Shown: positions 48,554-58,352, counted from the stretch's first letter. The stretch: DNA of 64,000 bases from Natronospira bacteriovora (GCF_030848495.1 NZ_JAVDDT010000003.1:62001-126000), one strand, 5' to 3'. The notes: generated by a model not told the origin, from the letters alone. Translations and numbers: made by a program.

Positions 48554-48669
48554 CCTCCGAAGAATGAGGTTCTACGCTATCCGCCTGTTGCCTCCGGCGC
48601 AAGGGGTTGACTGGCCCCGGCTCCCGGCCTCGGTTACGATCATGGCCTGTCATGACCACGGAGCCAGCC

Positions 48670-50238
48670 ATGTTTGCCCTGCATCGCCTGATCGCCCTGC
48701 CCCTCTTCGCCTGCGCTGCCCTGCTGCCTATGAACGCGCCAGCGGCCGACCAGGCGTCGCTCGAAGACCTGGACGAGTGGATTGAGGCCGGCATGGCCGA
48801 CTGGGGCATCCCTGGCCTGGCGATCGCCGTGGTGCATCAGGACGAAGTGATCTACGCCCGGGGCTTCGGCCTTCGCAAGCTGGGGGAATCGGCGACCGTG
48901 GACGAACACACCCTCTTCGGTGTGGCCTCCACCACCAAAGCCATGACGGCAGCTGCTCTCGCCATGCTGGTGGATGACGGCAAGCTGGACTGGGACGATC
49001 GAGTCGTCGATCACCTGCCGAATTTCCGCCTGTCGGATCCCTGGGTCACCCACGAGGTTCGCGTACGCGACCTGCTCACTCACCGGGTCGGCGTCGGCCG
49101 CATGACCGGCAACCGCCTGCAGTTCATGAACTACAGCCCGCGAGCCGACATCATCCACCAGATGCGATACGCGGAGTTCGAGCAGCCCTTCCGCTCGGCC
49201 TATGTCTATTCCAATGTGATGTATTCGGTGGCCGGGGAGCTCATCCCGGCCATTACCGGCAAGAGCTGGGATGACTTCATCATGGCGCGTCTGTTCGAAC
49301 CACTGGGCATGAAGGACAGCAACACCAGCATCACGGCCATTGCCAGCGATGCCAATGCCGCCTGGCCCCATCAGGAAATCGATGGTGAGGTGGTGACCAT
49401 TCCCCGCCGCAATTTCGACAATGTGGGCCCCTCGGCGTCGGTCAACAGCAGCGTCCACGACATGGCCCAGTGGATGCGCCTGCAATTGGGTGAGCCCGGG
49501 GTGTACGGGGGTGAACGGCTGATCAGCGAAGAGCAGATGCGTGAAACCCATCAGCCACAGATCGCCACCGGGCGCGATGACCATCAATCCCCCATCCGTG
49601 CCTATGGCCTGGGCTGGAGCCTGGGTGACTATCGTGGCTACAGCATTGCCCAGCACGGAGGGGCTTCAGACGGCATGAATACCCAGCTGATCATGGTGCC
49701 GGAACTGGAGCTCGGCGTGGTCGTGGTCAGCAATACCTTTAACAACTTCCGCCTGGCCCTGGCCAACACCATCATTGACCGGATGGCTGGCCTGGACGAG
49801 AAGGACTGGCATGAGCACTACCTGTCCGATTTCCAGGACCGCAAACAAAGTGCCCAGGAAAAACGCGACGAGATCCATGCGGCCCGGCAATCCGGCACTC
49901 GGCCTTCCGTCTCACTGAATGAATTTGCCGGGCATTACCACGACCCGCTATACAAAGACGTGGAGGTCTTTTCCCCGGGCGAAGGACGCCTGGCCCTGCG
50001 CTTCTGGGGGGATGATCGCCACATCGCCGATCTGGAACACTGGCACCATGACACCTTCCGGGCCATCTGGCGCAACCCGGCCCGACGGGAAAAGTTCGTG
50101 CACTTCACCCTGGATGCGGACGGTCAGCCAGACACCCTGACAGTCAACTTCACTTTGCGTCCGGATGTACTGCAGGTGGGTTTATACCCGTCCAGCTATC
50201 AACGGTCGGTTACTTATCAGCGGCGTGAACAGAATTAG
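48670..50238 (+). CDS. Serine hydrolase of the beta-lactamase / class C PBP fold
   Basis: 522 residues from ATG 48670 (MFALHRLIALPLFACAALLP), giving a clean signal peptide. SxxK motif ASTTKAMTA, YxN motif YSNVMYSVAGEL, and third-box QHGGASDGM are all present. A C-terminal lipocalin-like extension (about 390-522, LNEFAGHYHDPLYKDVEV) is typical of Pab87-like peptidases and esterases. Substrate unknown; no reason to assume antibiotic resistance. Stop codon overlaps the converging lipoprotein gene's stop by 4 bp. Confidence 0.87.
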   Translation: MFALHRLIALPLFACAALLPMNAPAADQASLEDLDEWIEAGMADWGIPGLAIAVVHQDEVIYARGFGLRKLGESATVDEHTLFGVASTTKAMTAAALAMLVDDGKLDWDDRVVDHLPNFRLSDPWVTHEVRVRDLLTHRVGVGRMTGNRLQFMNYSPRADIIHQMRYAEFEQPFRSAYVYSNVMYSVAGELIPAITGKSWDDFIMARLFEPLGMKDSNTSITAIASDANAAWPHQEIDGEVVTIPRRNFDNVGPSASVNSSVHDMAQWMRLQLGEPGVYGGERLISEEQMRETHQPQIATGRDDHQSPIRAYGLGWSLGDYRGYSIAQHGGASDGMNTQLIMVPELELGVVVVSNTFNNFRLALANTIIDRMAGLDEKDWHEHYLSDFQDRKQSAQEKRDEIHAARQSGTRPSVSLNEFAGHYHDPLYKDVEVFSPGEGRLALRFWGDDRHIADLEHWHHDTFRAIWRNPARREKFVHFTLDADGQPDTLTVNFTLRPDVLQVGLYPSSYQRSVTYQRREQN

Positions 50239-51776
50239 CGGCCTGGCAAACGCATGAAGGTTTCCCGAGCGAACTCGCCTTGCCGCAACAGGGCATGGTA
50301 CAACTCACGAGTCGCGGTTTCCGTATCACCTCCTTCCCAGCCCGATGGAGAGGCGAAGGCGTCGCTTCCGCCGTAACCTTCCCCGGCGCCGAGGAGGAAG
50401 CGACTGATGGCCCGGAGGGACACATCGGCATCCACGACCGTGCCATCCGCCCAGTCGAGGCTGCTCACCAGCAATCCCTCCGGCATCTGATACGCCAGAG
50501 CGCCGGCAATCTGCTGGTCAACGAAGGCTGCCAGGCCTTCGGCAAGCGCCGGTCGCTCACGCGCCAGAAAACGCGCGGTACCGTCTCTTTCCCGGGTATA
50601 GGCAAAGCCGGCGGTCAGATCCGCGATCAACGTCCAATGAGCTGCCACATCGACACGTTCATCGGCCGCCAGCCAGCCGTCTTCGCTGAAGCGGATTCGC
50701 GCCGGCAGGCCCCAGGGCCGCGCCATGGCCATCAATGATTCCACGCTGATGGCGCTACGGTCGAATAGACGCCGGGCGGCTTCACGGTCGGCATCATCGC
50801 CAAACAGATAAAGCAGTTCGTAAAAGCCCTTGTGGCCACGCAGCATGGCAGCCAGTGTCCTCAGAGACCATTCGTCCTCACCGAAATCATAGAAGGCGCG
50901 CGATTCATCCCAGGCGGCATCCAGCTCGTGCACGATCAGACGGGCCTTGAGCAGAAGATCTTCCGGCCCTCGCCCCAACCAGCCAGCCAGTCGCTCCTCC
51001 TCAAGTCGCCCCATATCGTCCTCACCACCCGGTTTCTTCCAGCGCACCCAGGCATAGTTCATGGCATGAGCGGCGGCCATGCCCTGCATCATGCTGGCCG
51101 CCGAGAAGTCCTCACCTTCCGGGTCAGCATGGAATCGTCCATCCTGATAATGGCCGTCATATACGTTTCTGCTGAGGCCAGTCAGCAGGCCCAACGGCAG
51201 ATGGCGAATGCCGTCATCCAGATCATGGTGCGCAAACCAGCTCTCCCGGTGATGCATGTGATAGAGATAGACACCCCAGACATGATCCTCAAGACGTGAC
51301 TCGCCCCGCCCCTGCCACTGCCCGGCCTCCATGACGGCATGCGGGTAAACGGAAATACCGCGAGAGAAATTGGCCTGGATGGCCTGGAACAGCCTCAACC
51401 ACTCACTGGCACGGTTCCGCATGAAGTCATCATTCATCTCGGGCTTGAACGATGAATGCCCCATTTCGCTGTCGCGGGATCGCGCCGCCTCCATGAACAG
51501 GACGTTCAGGGCGTCAATGGCATCAGAGAATCGCATGGTGTCGCCAAAGCCCGCCGCCTGTTCCTCGGCAAGGCAACAGGCCACCTGCCAGGGTTCGGAA
51601 TCAGCCAGTTCCTGCTGATCACCGGTCTCCTCCTCTTCGATGGCCGCATCGGCCGCCTCCGGGGTGGTCTCATCGGGGGAACGATCACAGGCCCCGAGCA
51701 TCAGAATCAGAACCAGACAGAAAAACACACGTCCGGCATGGACTTCACTCAAGGCTTCTCTTACTCTGAATTCCAT
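50235..51776 (-). CDS. Unrecognised lipoprotein, mostly helical
   Basis: 513 residues from ATG 51776; an in-frame ATG at 51785 is an alternative. The leader ends with lipobox LMLGAC (Cys about 30). After an acidic linker (ETTPEAADAAIEEEETGDQQ) comes a long domain rich in Trp, His and acidic residues (HMHHRESWFAHHDLDDGIRH). I do not recognise the family; motif spacing suggests an alpha-helical repeat or alpha/alpha-barrel-like fold. Its start codon overlaps that of the divergent MoxR gene in a single CATG. Confidence 0.75.
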   Translation of the reverse strand: MEFRVREALSEVHAGRVFFCLVLILMLGACDRSPDETTPEAADAAIEEEETGDQQELADSEPWQVACCLAEEQAAGFGDTMRFSDAIDALNVLFMEAARSRDSEMGHSSFKPEMNDDFMRNRASEWLRLFQAIQANFSRGISVYPHAVMEAGQWQGRGESRLEDHVWGVYLYHMHHRESWFAHHDLDDGIRHLPLGLLTGLSRNVYDGHYQDGRFHADPEGEDFSAASMMQGMAAAHAMNYAWVRWKKPGGEDDMGRLEEERLAGWLGRGPEDLLLKARLIVHELDAAWDESRAFYDFGEDEWSLRTLAAMLRGHKGFYELLYLFGDDADREAARRLFDRSAISVESLMAMARPWGLPARIRFSEDGWLAADERVDVAAHWTLIADLTAGFAYTRERDGTARFLARERPALAEGLAAFVDQQIAGALAYQMPEGLLVSSLDWADGTVVDADVSLRAISRFLLGAGEGYGGSDAFASPSGWEGGDTETATRELYHALLRQGEFARETFMRLPGR

Positions 51777-52725
51777 GAATGACATTGCCTCCCGAGCATC
51801 CGAACCCTCGTCAATCGAGGGTGTTGAGCGCGCCATCGAGCAGCTCAATCAAATCATCCTGGGCAAGGATCGGGCCGTTCGCCTGTCCCTGTGCTGCCTG
51901 CTGGCGGGTGGCCATCTGCTGATCGAGGACATTCCCGGGGTGGGCAAGACCACTCTGGCGCACGCCATCGCTCGCAGTCTGGGGCTGAGCTATCAGCGTA
52001 TCCAGTTCACCAGCGACTTGCTACCCGCCGACATTCTCGGGGCATCGGTGTTTGACCGGGAACGGGGCGACCTGACCTTCCGCCCCGGACCGATCTTTGC
52101 TCAGACGGTGCTGGCGGATGAGGTCAATCGCGCCACCCCCAAGACCCAGAGCGCCCTTCTGGAGGCCATGGAAGAACACCAGGTGACGACGGAAACCACC
52201 ACCCGTCCCCTGCCGGAGCCCTTCTTTGTCATCGCCACCCAGAACCCGCAACAGCAGGTAGGCACCTTTCCCCTGCCGGAATCCCAACTGGATCGTTTCC
52301 TGATGCGCCTGAGCCTGGGCTACCCGGATCCGGCGGCTGAACGGCAGCTGTTGCTGGGTCAGGATCGACGGGAACTGCTGACCGAACTGGAGCCCGTCTT
52401 GCGGGCCGATGATCTAAGCGCCCTCAAGACCCATGCCCGCAATGTGCATCTGTCCGAGCCCCTGATGAATTACCTCCAGGCACTGGTGATCGCCACCCGG
52501 GAATCGCCCATGCTGGAGAGTGGCCTGTCGCCCCGTGGTGGCCTGGCCCTGCGTCAGGCGGCTCAGGCCTGGGCCCTGATGCACCGACGCAAGGGCGTCG
52601 AGCCGGAAGACGTTCAGACGGTGTTCCCGGCCGTGGCCGGCCACCGCCTGGTACCCCTGCCCGAATACCGTGGCCGCCTCAATGAGGTCGTCGAGACCCT
52701 GCTGCGGGACACGCCGGTGGCGTGA
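51775..52725 (+). CDS. MoxR-family AAA+ ATPase
   Basis: 316 residues from ATG 51775 (MNDIASRASEPSSIEGVERA). Walker A EDIPGVGKTTLAHAIA, FTSDLLPADILG, Walker B VLADEVNRATPKTQSALLEA, sensor 1 FFVIATQNP and Arg finger ESQLDRFLMRL. MoxR ATPases act as chaperones for metal insertion or complex assembly, usually beside DUF58 and transglutaminase genes, as here. The plus-strand ATG shares three bases of a CATG with the divergent lipoprotein's ATG. Confidence 0.93.
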   Translation: MNDIASRASEPSSIEGVERAIEQLNQIILGKDRAVRLSLCCLLAGGHLLIEDIPGVGKTTLAHAIARSLGLSYQRIQFTSDLLPADILGASVFDRERGDLTFRPGPIFAQTVLADEVNRATPKTQSALLEAMEEHQVTTETTTRPLPEPFFVIATQNPQQQVGTFPLPESQLDRFLMRLSLGYPDPAAERQLLLGQDRRELLTELEPVLRADDLSALKTHARNVHLSEPLMNYLQALVIATRESPMLESGLSPRGGLALRQAAQAWALMHRRKGVEPEDVQTVFPAVAGHRLVPLPEYRGRLNEVVETLLRDTPVA

Positions 52726-52731
52726 GGCCCC

Positions 52732-53724
52732 TTGGCTGCCGTTCTCCGTCATCCCCTGCGCACCCTGCAGACCCTGGCCCGACACTGGGCCTATCGGCGT
52801 CAGGGGCCTGATCACAGCCCCCTGAGACTGCACCGAAGGCGCATCTATATCCTGCCCACTCGCAGCGGCGCCGCCATGGCCATTGTCATTGTCGGCATCG
52901 TTCTCGCCGCCATGAATTATTCAAACAGCATGGGCTTCCTGCTGGGTTTCACCCTGGCCGCCCTGGCCCTGGTCAGCATGCATCACTGTCACCGGCAACT
53001 GACCGGGCTGCTCATTCGCAGCGGCCGGCCAAGCCGCGGCTTTGTCGGGGAAATCCAGACGCTGTCACTGAGCGTGGAAAGCGATGACCGGGTCGACCGC
53101 TGCGATCTCCTGCTGACCGATGAGTCCGGTGAACCGCGGGATGTGACGAACCTGGCCGCCGGCCAACAGGCCCGCCTGGCCTTGCCTGTGACCCCCGGCC
53201 GGCGCGGGCCACTGCGTATTCGTCGTTTCGGCATCGAGAGCCGTTACCCCTTTGGCCTGTTCCGCGCCTGGTGCTGGCTGGATCTGCCGCTGGAGGGCCT
53301 GGCCTGGCCGACCCCGCTGAACAGCGAGCCACGCCATGCCGACGATCCGGAGGATGACAGCGGCCAGCGGGAACAGGCCGGTACCGAGGACTTCGCCCGC
53401 CTGCGTGACTACGTGGGGGGTGATCCCATCGCGCGCCTCCTGTGGCGGCACTATCTCGCCCGCGATGAACTGGTGGTCAAGGAATTCGCCAGTCCGGCTG
53501 GGGAAAGCGCCATCTGGTTCGACTGGGAACAAAGCGGCCCCGGTGACACCGAAGTTCGCCTGTCACGGCTGACCCACTGGGTGCTCAAGGCCGAGGCGGA
53601 CGATCAGGTCTGGGGCCTTCGTCTGGCTGATCAGGCCATTGGCCCGGGCCGGGGTGCCTCCCAGACCCGTCAGGCCCTGGATGCACTGGCCCTGTTCCAG
53701 CAGGAGCGTAGCCCCGATGAGTGA
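52732..53724 (+). CDS. DUF58-domain protein
   Basis: 330 residues, TTG start 6 bp after the moxR stop; no ATG exists before the first membrane helix. Two membrane helices (about 45-85), then a beta-rich region. The DUF58 core GTEDFARLRDYVGGDPIARLLWRHYLARDELVVKEFA is split over about 222-259. Typical middle gene of MoxR-DUF58-TgpA operons. Overlaps the next gene by 8 bp. Confidence 0.9.
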   Translation: MAAVLRHPLRTLQTLARHWAYRRQGPDHSPLRLHRRRIYILPTRSGAAMAIVIVGIVLAAMNYSNSMGFLLGFTLAALALVSMHHCHRQLTGLLIRSGRPSRGFVGEIQTLSLSVESDDRVDRCDLLLTDESGEPRDVTNLAAGQQARLALPVTPGRRGPLRIRRFGIESRYPFGLFRAWCWLDLPLEGLAWPTPLNSEPRHADDPEDDSGQREQAGTEDFARLRDYVGGDPIARLLWRHYLARDELVVKEFASPAGESAIWFDWEQSGPGDTEVRLSRLTHWVLKAEADDQVWGLRLADQAIGPGRGASQTRQALDALALFQQERSPDE

Positions 53725-55708
53725 GCTCACGCCCAAACTGCGGGAACGCGAGCTGCAACTGCTGGCACTGGGCATGCTTGCCAGCATCCTGCCGGTGGCC
53801 GGCACCCTTCCCGTCTGGGTGTTACTGTTCAGCCTGCTGTTCGCGGTCTGGCGACTGATCCCGGGCTGGCTGGGGCGCCGCCATGCGCCACTGGCCTTCC
53901 TGCGCCTGCCCATCGGCCTGGCCTGTTTCGGTGGTGTCTGGCTGGAATTTGGCAGCTTCAATGGCGTGGAACCGGGCACCGCCCTGCTCTGCCTGATGCT
54001 GGGTCTGAAATTGCTGGAAAGCTGGAAGCCGCGGGATGGACTGATTCTGGCAATGCTGGCCTACATTCTGCTACTGGCCGCGTTTCTCAATAACCAGGAC
54101 CTCCCGGTGGCCGTCTGGCTGACACTGGTGGCCGCCTTCCAGACCGGGGTTCTGCTTCGCCTGTCGCGCATCGGTGAGCCGGGGCCGCTGGCACCCAGTT
54201 TTCTCACGGCCGGCAAGCTCTTGCTGCAGGCCCTGCCCGTCGCCCTGATTCTTTTCGTTCTGTTTCCCCGCGTCCCCGGCCCGCTGTGGGGCACGCCCAC
54301 GCCGGAACCTCGTGCCGTCACCGGCCTGTCGGATCGCATGAGCCCGGGCTCGGTCAGCCAATTGGCCCAGTCGAACGAACTGGCCTTCCGGGTCAGCTTT
54401 CCCGAGAGCCGTGAGCCACGCCCCGATGAACGTTACTGGCGAGGGCCGGTGTTCCATGAATTCGATGGTCAGGAATGGCGTGAGGGCTCACTCCCCGATC
54501 ATGAACCGGGCTTCCTGCCCCTGGGAGATCCCATTCGCCAGGAAATCACGCTGGAGGACCACGGCCAGCACTGGGTCATTGCCCTGGATATCCCCGGCGG
54601 TGACCTGCCCAACAACACCCGACAGCGCAGCGACATGCGCCTGGAGTCCAAGGATCGGATCAGTGACCGTATTCGATACATGGTGGACTCCTGGCCCAGT
54701 TACAGTCTGGATCCGGCGCTGCCCGACAGCTGGCGTGAGGCACTGACTCGCATCCCGGAAGACAGCAACCCGGAAACACAGGCCCTGGGGGCTCGCTGGG
54801 GTGAGGAAAGCAATGGCGACGCCGAGGCCCTGATCGAACGGGTGCTGGATCATTTTGGCCAGGAAGATTTCTACTACACCCTGGAACCGCCACGGTTGGG
54901 GCGTCACGCCATGGACGAGTTCCTGAACGACAGCCGCCGGGGCTTCTGCGAACACTATGCGGCCGCCTTCACCCTGCTGATGCGTGCGGCCGGTCACCCG
55001 GCCCGGGTGGTGACCGGCTATCTCGGGGCGGAGTACAACCCCATGGCCGGCCATTACCGGGTTCGCCAATCCAATGCCCACGCCTGGAGCGAGGTCTGGA
55101 TCGCCGGTGAGGGCTGGCGCCGGGTCGACCCCACCGGCGCCATCGACCCCAGCCGGGTGGAAACTACCCTGGCCCTGGGCGAGCAGGCTGAAGAAGAGGA
55201 ATGGGAAGGCGGACTGAGCCTGGAATACCTGCAGCTCCAGCTGGAGATGCTGTGGGACACCGTGCAGGCCCGCTGGGACGGCTGGTTCCTGGCCTACGGC
55301 CCGGAGCGCCAGCAGGAATTCCTGGAAAACCTCGGCCTGCCCGGCCGGGATGCCCTGCGCCTCGCCCTGATCATGGTGGCCCTGATCGGGTTGAGCCTCC
55401 TGCTGCTGTGGCTGGGGCTGTGGTGGCGCCAACAACCGCCACCCTCACGCGACCCGGTGGAACGTGCCTGGCAGCAGTTCCAGCGCCGCATGGCCCGCGC
55501 CGGCTTCCCGCGCCAGCCCAGCGAAGGCCCGGAGAGCTGGCAGCAACGCCTGCAACAGGAAGCCCCCGCCGTGGCCCAGGCCACTCAAAGCCTCATGGAC
55601 CGCTTCCGCCGGGCACGCTATGCCGGCAATGCCGAGGAAGCGCAGCGAATCCGGGAAGAACTCCGGGCATTGCGCGCGCGGTCCCTCCGCCGCCTGGGGC
55701 GTGAATAG
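53717..55708 (+). CDS. TgpA-type membrane transglutaminase-like protein (DUF3488-TGc-DUF4129)
   Basis: 663 residues from ATG 53717 (MSELTPKLRERELQLLALGM). About six N-terminal membrane helices (20-190), then a periplasmic transglutaminase core with catalytic Cys in SRRGFCEHYAAAFTLLMRAA, His in SNAHAWSEVWI, and Asp in WRRVDPTGAI. A further helix near 560-580 leads to a cytoplasmic DUF4129 tail. TgpA is essential in Pseudomonas aeruginosa; its substrate is unsettled. Confidence 0.92.
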   Translation: MSELTPKLRERELQLLALGMLASILPVAGTLPVWVLLFSLLFAVWRLIPGWLGRRHAPLAFLRLPIGLACFGGVWLEFGSFNGVEPGTALLCLMLGLKLLESWKPRDGLILAMLAYILLLAAFLNNQDLPVAVWLTLVAAFQTGVLLRLSRIGEPGPLAPSFLTAGKLLLQALPVALILFVLFPRVPGPLWGTPTPEPRAVTGLSDRMSPGSVSQLAQSNELAFRVSFPESREPRPDERYWRGPVFHEFDGQEWREGSLPDHEPGFLPLGDPIRQEITLEDHGQHWVIALDIPGGDLPNNTRQRSDMRLESKDRISDRIRYMVDSWPSYSLDPALPDSWREALTRIPEDSNPETQALGARWGEESNGDAEALIERVLDHFGQEDFYYTLEPPRLGRHAMDEFLNDSRRGFCEHYAAAFTLLMRAAGHPARVVTGYLGAEYNPMAGHYRVRQSNAHAWSEVWIAGEGWRRVDPTGAIDPSRVETTLALGEQAEEEEWEGGLSLEYLQLQLEMLWDTVQARWDGWFLAYGPERQQEFLENLGLPGRDALRLALIMVALIGLSLLLLWLGLWWRQQPPPSRDPVERAWQQFQRRMARAGFPRQPSEGPESWQQRLQQEAPAVAQATQSLMDRFRRARYAGNAEEAQRIREELRALRARSLRRLGRE

Positions 55709-55758
55709 CGAGGCGATGGACGCGTCCTGGGGAAACTGCCAGAACATTCTGGTCAATA

Positions 55759-55910
55759 CCCCTGTAGGCGCGGATTCATCCGCGCAATGGCTGGAATCCG
55801 CCGTCAATCATGTTGCTCTACCGAACACCTGGTGAGCCTGGCTGGCCGTTCCACGAACATGGCCCTGCAGAATTCGAGCCATTGCGCGGATGAATCCGCG
55901 CCTACAGGGG
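55759..55910. repeat. REP-type hairpin pair (inverted)
   Basis: Two 34-bp units, 55759-55792 and 55877-55910, are perfect inverted copies. Each contains the self-complementary GCGCGGATTCATCCGCGC hairpin and the TGTAGGCGCGGATTCATC head known from REP elements of pseudomonads and relatives. The 84-bp spacer has nothing recognisable. Lies between the converging transglutaminase and prfC genes. No RAYT transposase in the window. Confidence 0.88.
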
Positions 55911-55928
55911 GTTTCGAGTCACCTTAAG

Positions 55929-55959
55929 TTCGGCGTCTTCGGTAGTTCCAATGTTTTCC
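55929..55959. repeat. Fragment of the second palindromic family next to the prfC stop
   Basis: TTCGGCGTCTTCGG followed by TAGTTCCAATGTTTTCC matches, with a few changes, the right arm of the full element at 57820-57852. It looks like a degraded or partial copy only 7 bp beyond the prfC stop. Confidence 0.6.
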
Positions 55960-55966
55960 CGTTCGC

Positions 55967-57547
55967 TTACGCGGCCAGGTGATCGCGCGTGGCGCGGAAT
56001 TCGATCTCCGGGTGGCGTTCCATGGCCAGGTCCAGATTGACCCGGGTGGGGGCGATGTAGACCAGGGTGTCGGCGTGATCGATGGCCAGGTTGTCCGCCG
56101 CCTTGCGCTTGAACTGCTCCAGGGCCCGGTCATCCTCGCCATACACCCAGCGGGCCGTGGCCACGTTGATGGCTTCAAACTTGCAGTCCACTCCGTACTC
56201 AGTCCGAAGGCGTTCGGCCACCACATCGAACTGCAGCTGACCCACGGCGCCCAGAATCAGATCGTTGTTGCGCAGGGGACGGAAGAGCTGGGTCGCCCCC
56301 TCTTCACAGAGCTGATCCAGGCCCTTCTGCAGCTGCTTCATGCGCAGGGGGTCGGCCAGCACGGCGCGCCGAAACAGCTCCGGGGCAAAATTGGGGATGC
56401 CGGTGAACTGCAGTTCTTCCCCTTCCGTGAAGCTGTCGCCGATGCGGATGGTGCCGTGGTTGTGCAGGCCAATGATGTCGCCGGCCCAGGCTTCCTCGGT
56501 CTTCTCCCGTTCCGAGGCCATGAAGGTCAGAGCCTTGCTGATCTTCACATCCTTGCCTATACGCACGTGGCGCAGCTTCATGCCCGGCGTGAAGCGCCCG
56601 GAGCAGATGCGCATGAAGGCCACCCGGTCCCGGTGGGCCGGATCCATGTTGGCCTGCACCTTGAAGACGAAGCCGGTCAGCTTGTTCTCCGAGGGCTGCA
56701 CTTCACGCACGGTGGTACTGGCCGGCCTCGGAGCCGGTGCCGTACGGACGAAGCTTTCCAGCAGTTCCTGGATGCCGAAGTTGGCAATGGCGGAACCAAA
56801 GAAAACAGGGGTCAGCTTGCCGGCCAGATAGGCATCGAGGTCAAAATCCGGCGTGGCCTCGCGCACCAGCTCGATTTCGTCGGCGTATTCCCCGGCATCA
56901 TCACCCAGAAAGGCCTGTGCCTCGGGGGAGTCCAGACCGTCAATGGTACGGTGCACGCCACGAGCTCCCCCCTTGGCTTCCTCGTAGATGTAGATGCGGT
57001 CTTCCAGCAGATGGTAGATGCCCTTGAGGCGTTTACCCATGCCGATGGGCCAGGTGATGGGGCTGCACTGGATGCCCAGTACCCGCTCCACTTCATCCAT
57101 CAGCTCCATGGGATCTCGCCCTTCCCGGTCGAGCTTGTTGATGAAGGTATAGATGGGGGTATCCCGCAGCCGGCAGACCTCCATCAGTTTGATGGTTCGT
57201 TCTTCCACACCCTTGGCGCAGTCGATCACCATCAGTGCCGAGTCCACCGCGGTCAGCGTGCGGTAGGTGTCCTCGGAGAAATCCGCGTGACCCGGGGTGT
57301 CCAACAGGTTGACGATGTAGTCGTCAAAGGGAAACTGCATCACCGAGGAGGTGACGGAAATACCGCGCTCCTTCTCCATGGCCATCCAGTCCGAAGTGGC
57401 ATGGCGGGCCGACTTGCGCCCCTTGACGGTGCCCGCCAGCTGGATGGCACCACCGAAAAGCAGCAATTTCTCGGTGAGGGTCGTCTTGCCCGCATCGGGA
57501 TGGGAAATGATGGCGAAGGTTCGCCGACGCTGGTATTGCTCGGTCAT
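55967..57547 (-). CDS. prfC: Peptide chain release factor 3
   Basis: GTPase that recycles RF1/RF2 from the ribosome after termination. From ATG 57547 ([20 protein letters not shown]) it has 526 residues, equal to the family norm. G1 [11 protein letters not shown]3 [10 protein letters not shown]4 NKLDRE, then EF-Tu-like domains II and III. Gene is intact despite being bracketed by repeat elements. Confidence 0.97.
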   Translation of the reverse strand: MTEQYQRRRTFAIISHPDAGKTTLTEKLLLFGGAIQLAGTVKGRKSARHATSDWMAMEKERGISVTSSVMQFPFDDYIVNLLDTPGHADFSEDTYRTLTAVDSALMVIDCAKGVEERTIKLMEVCRLRDTPIYTFINKLDREGRDPMELMDEVERVLGIQCSPITWPIGMGKRLKGIYHLLEDRIYIYEEAKGGARGVHRTIDGLDSPEAQAFLGDDAGEYADEIELVREATPDFDLDAYLAGKLTPVFFGSAIANFGIQELLESFVRTAPAPRPASTTVREVQPSENKLTGFVFKVQANMDPAHRDRVAFMRICSGRFTPGMKLRHVRIGKDVKISKALTFMASEREKTEEAWAGDIIGLHNHGTIRIGDSFTEGEELQFTGIPNFAPELFRRAVLADPLRMKQLQKGLDQLCEEGATQLFRPLRNNDLILGAVGQLQFDVVAERLRTEYGVDCKFEAINVATARWVYGEDDRALEQFKRKAADNLAIDHADTLVYIAPTRVNLDLAMERHPEIEFRATRDHLAA

Positions 57548-57612
57548 GGAAGGAATCCGGATATCGTCAGGATAAACCGCACATTTTATCAGCTTTGACG
57601 CGGCGGCGAGGC

Positions 57613-57852
57613 GGGGAAACCGTGGAACCACCGAACACGCCGAATACACTGAAAAAATCGAAAGCGAAAGAATTCAACAGCGGACACGAAGAAGATCAAT
57701 GCTGGCAAACCGGTACATGCGTTGCCGCGTTCAATACTGACCGAGATGAACCGCATCTCTTCGTGATCTTCTGCCTTTCTTCTCTCCTTCGTAATGGCTT
57801 TTTGATTTTTTTCGGTGTATTCGGCGTGTTCGGTGGTTCCAGGGGTTTTCCG
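57613..57852. repeat. Palindromic element between rimI and prfC (about 240 bp)
   Basis: Occupies most of the 57548-57872 gap. Arms of about 50 bp (57613-57664 with 57797-57852), containing GGAACCACCGAACACGCCGA on the left and its complement on the right, pair with few mismatches. Inside, shorter inverted blocks around CACGAAGAAGATC (57684 on) and CTTCGTGATCTTC (57760 on). Locally A/T-rich. No coding potential beyond chance frames. Similar CCGAATACACCGAAAA-type inverted repeats are dispersed in many proteobacteria. Confidence 0.82.
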
Positions 57853-57872
57853 GATCATGCCCCCGGGGCACA

Positions 57873-58352
57873 TCAGTCCAGTGACAGCTCCCGGGCCAGC
57901 ACCAGGGCATCCTCGCGGATGCCGGAGTGGTCGGGGTAATACCCCCGACGCAGACCGATTTCGTTGAAGCCGAGACTGTCGTAAAGCTGACGGGCGGCAT
58001 GGTTGGTGGGGCGGACTTCCAGAATCATGCGCTCGGCACCCGCCTTGCGAGCCAGCGACATGATGTGATTCATGAGAATGCGGCCCAGGCCCAGGCGCTG
58101 CCAGGCCGGGTCAATGCAGATATTGAGCACATGGGATTCGCCCGCCGCCACGGAAACGATGCCATAGCCGGCAATGCTGCTGTCCACCTCAATGACCCAG
58201 CACTGGTAACCCGCCCGCAGACAGTCACGAAAGACACCCACCGGCCAGGGAAAACCATACGCACGGTTCTCGATCTCATGCACACGCTCAAGGTCCGCCA
58301 CGGACATGCCGCGCACGCGGCTCGGGGCCACCTCGTCACGGACCTGGCTCAT
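57873..58352 (-). CDS. rimI: Ribosomal protein S18-alanine N-acetyltransferase RimI
   Basis: GNAT enzyme acetylating the N-terminal Ala of S18. 159 residues: VADLERVHEIENRAYGFPWP, CoA-binding RLGLGRILMNHIM, and the C-terminal LYDSLGFNEIGLRRGYYPD (general-acid Tyr). The first 15 residues are an extra tail. Start overlaps the udg stop by 4 bp. Confidence 0.93.
   Translation of the reverse strand: MSQVRDEVAPSRVRGMSVADLERVHEIENRAYGFPWPVGVFRDCLRAGYQCWVIEVDSSIAGYGIVSVAAGESHVLNICIDPAWQRLGLGRILMNHIMSLARKAGAERMILEVRPTNHAARQLYDSLGFNEIGLRRGYYPDHSGIREDALVLARELSLD

Noticed and set aside
48670-50238. Antibiotic-resistance beta-lactamase
   Set aside because: SxxK, YxN and HGG motifs are shared by many peptidases and esterases. 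The C-terminal lipocalin-like extension favours a peptidase/esterase.
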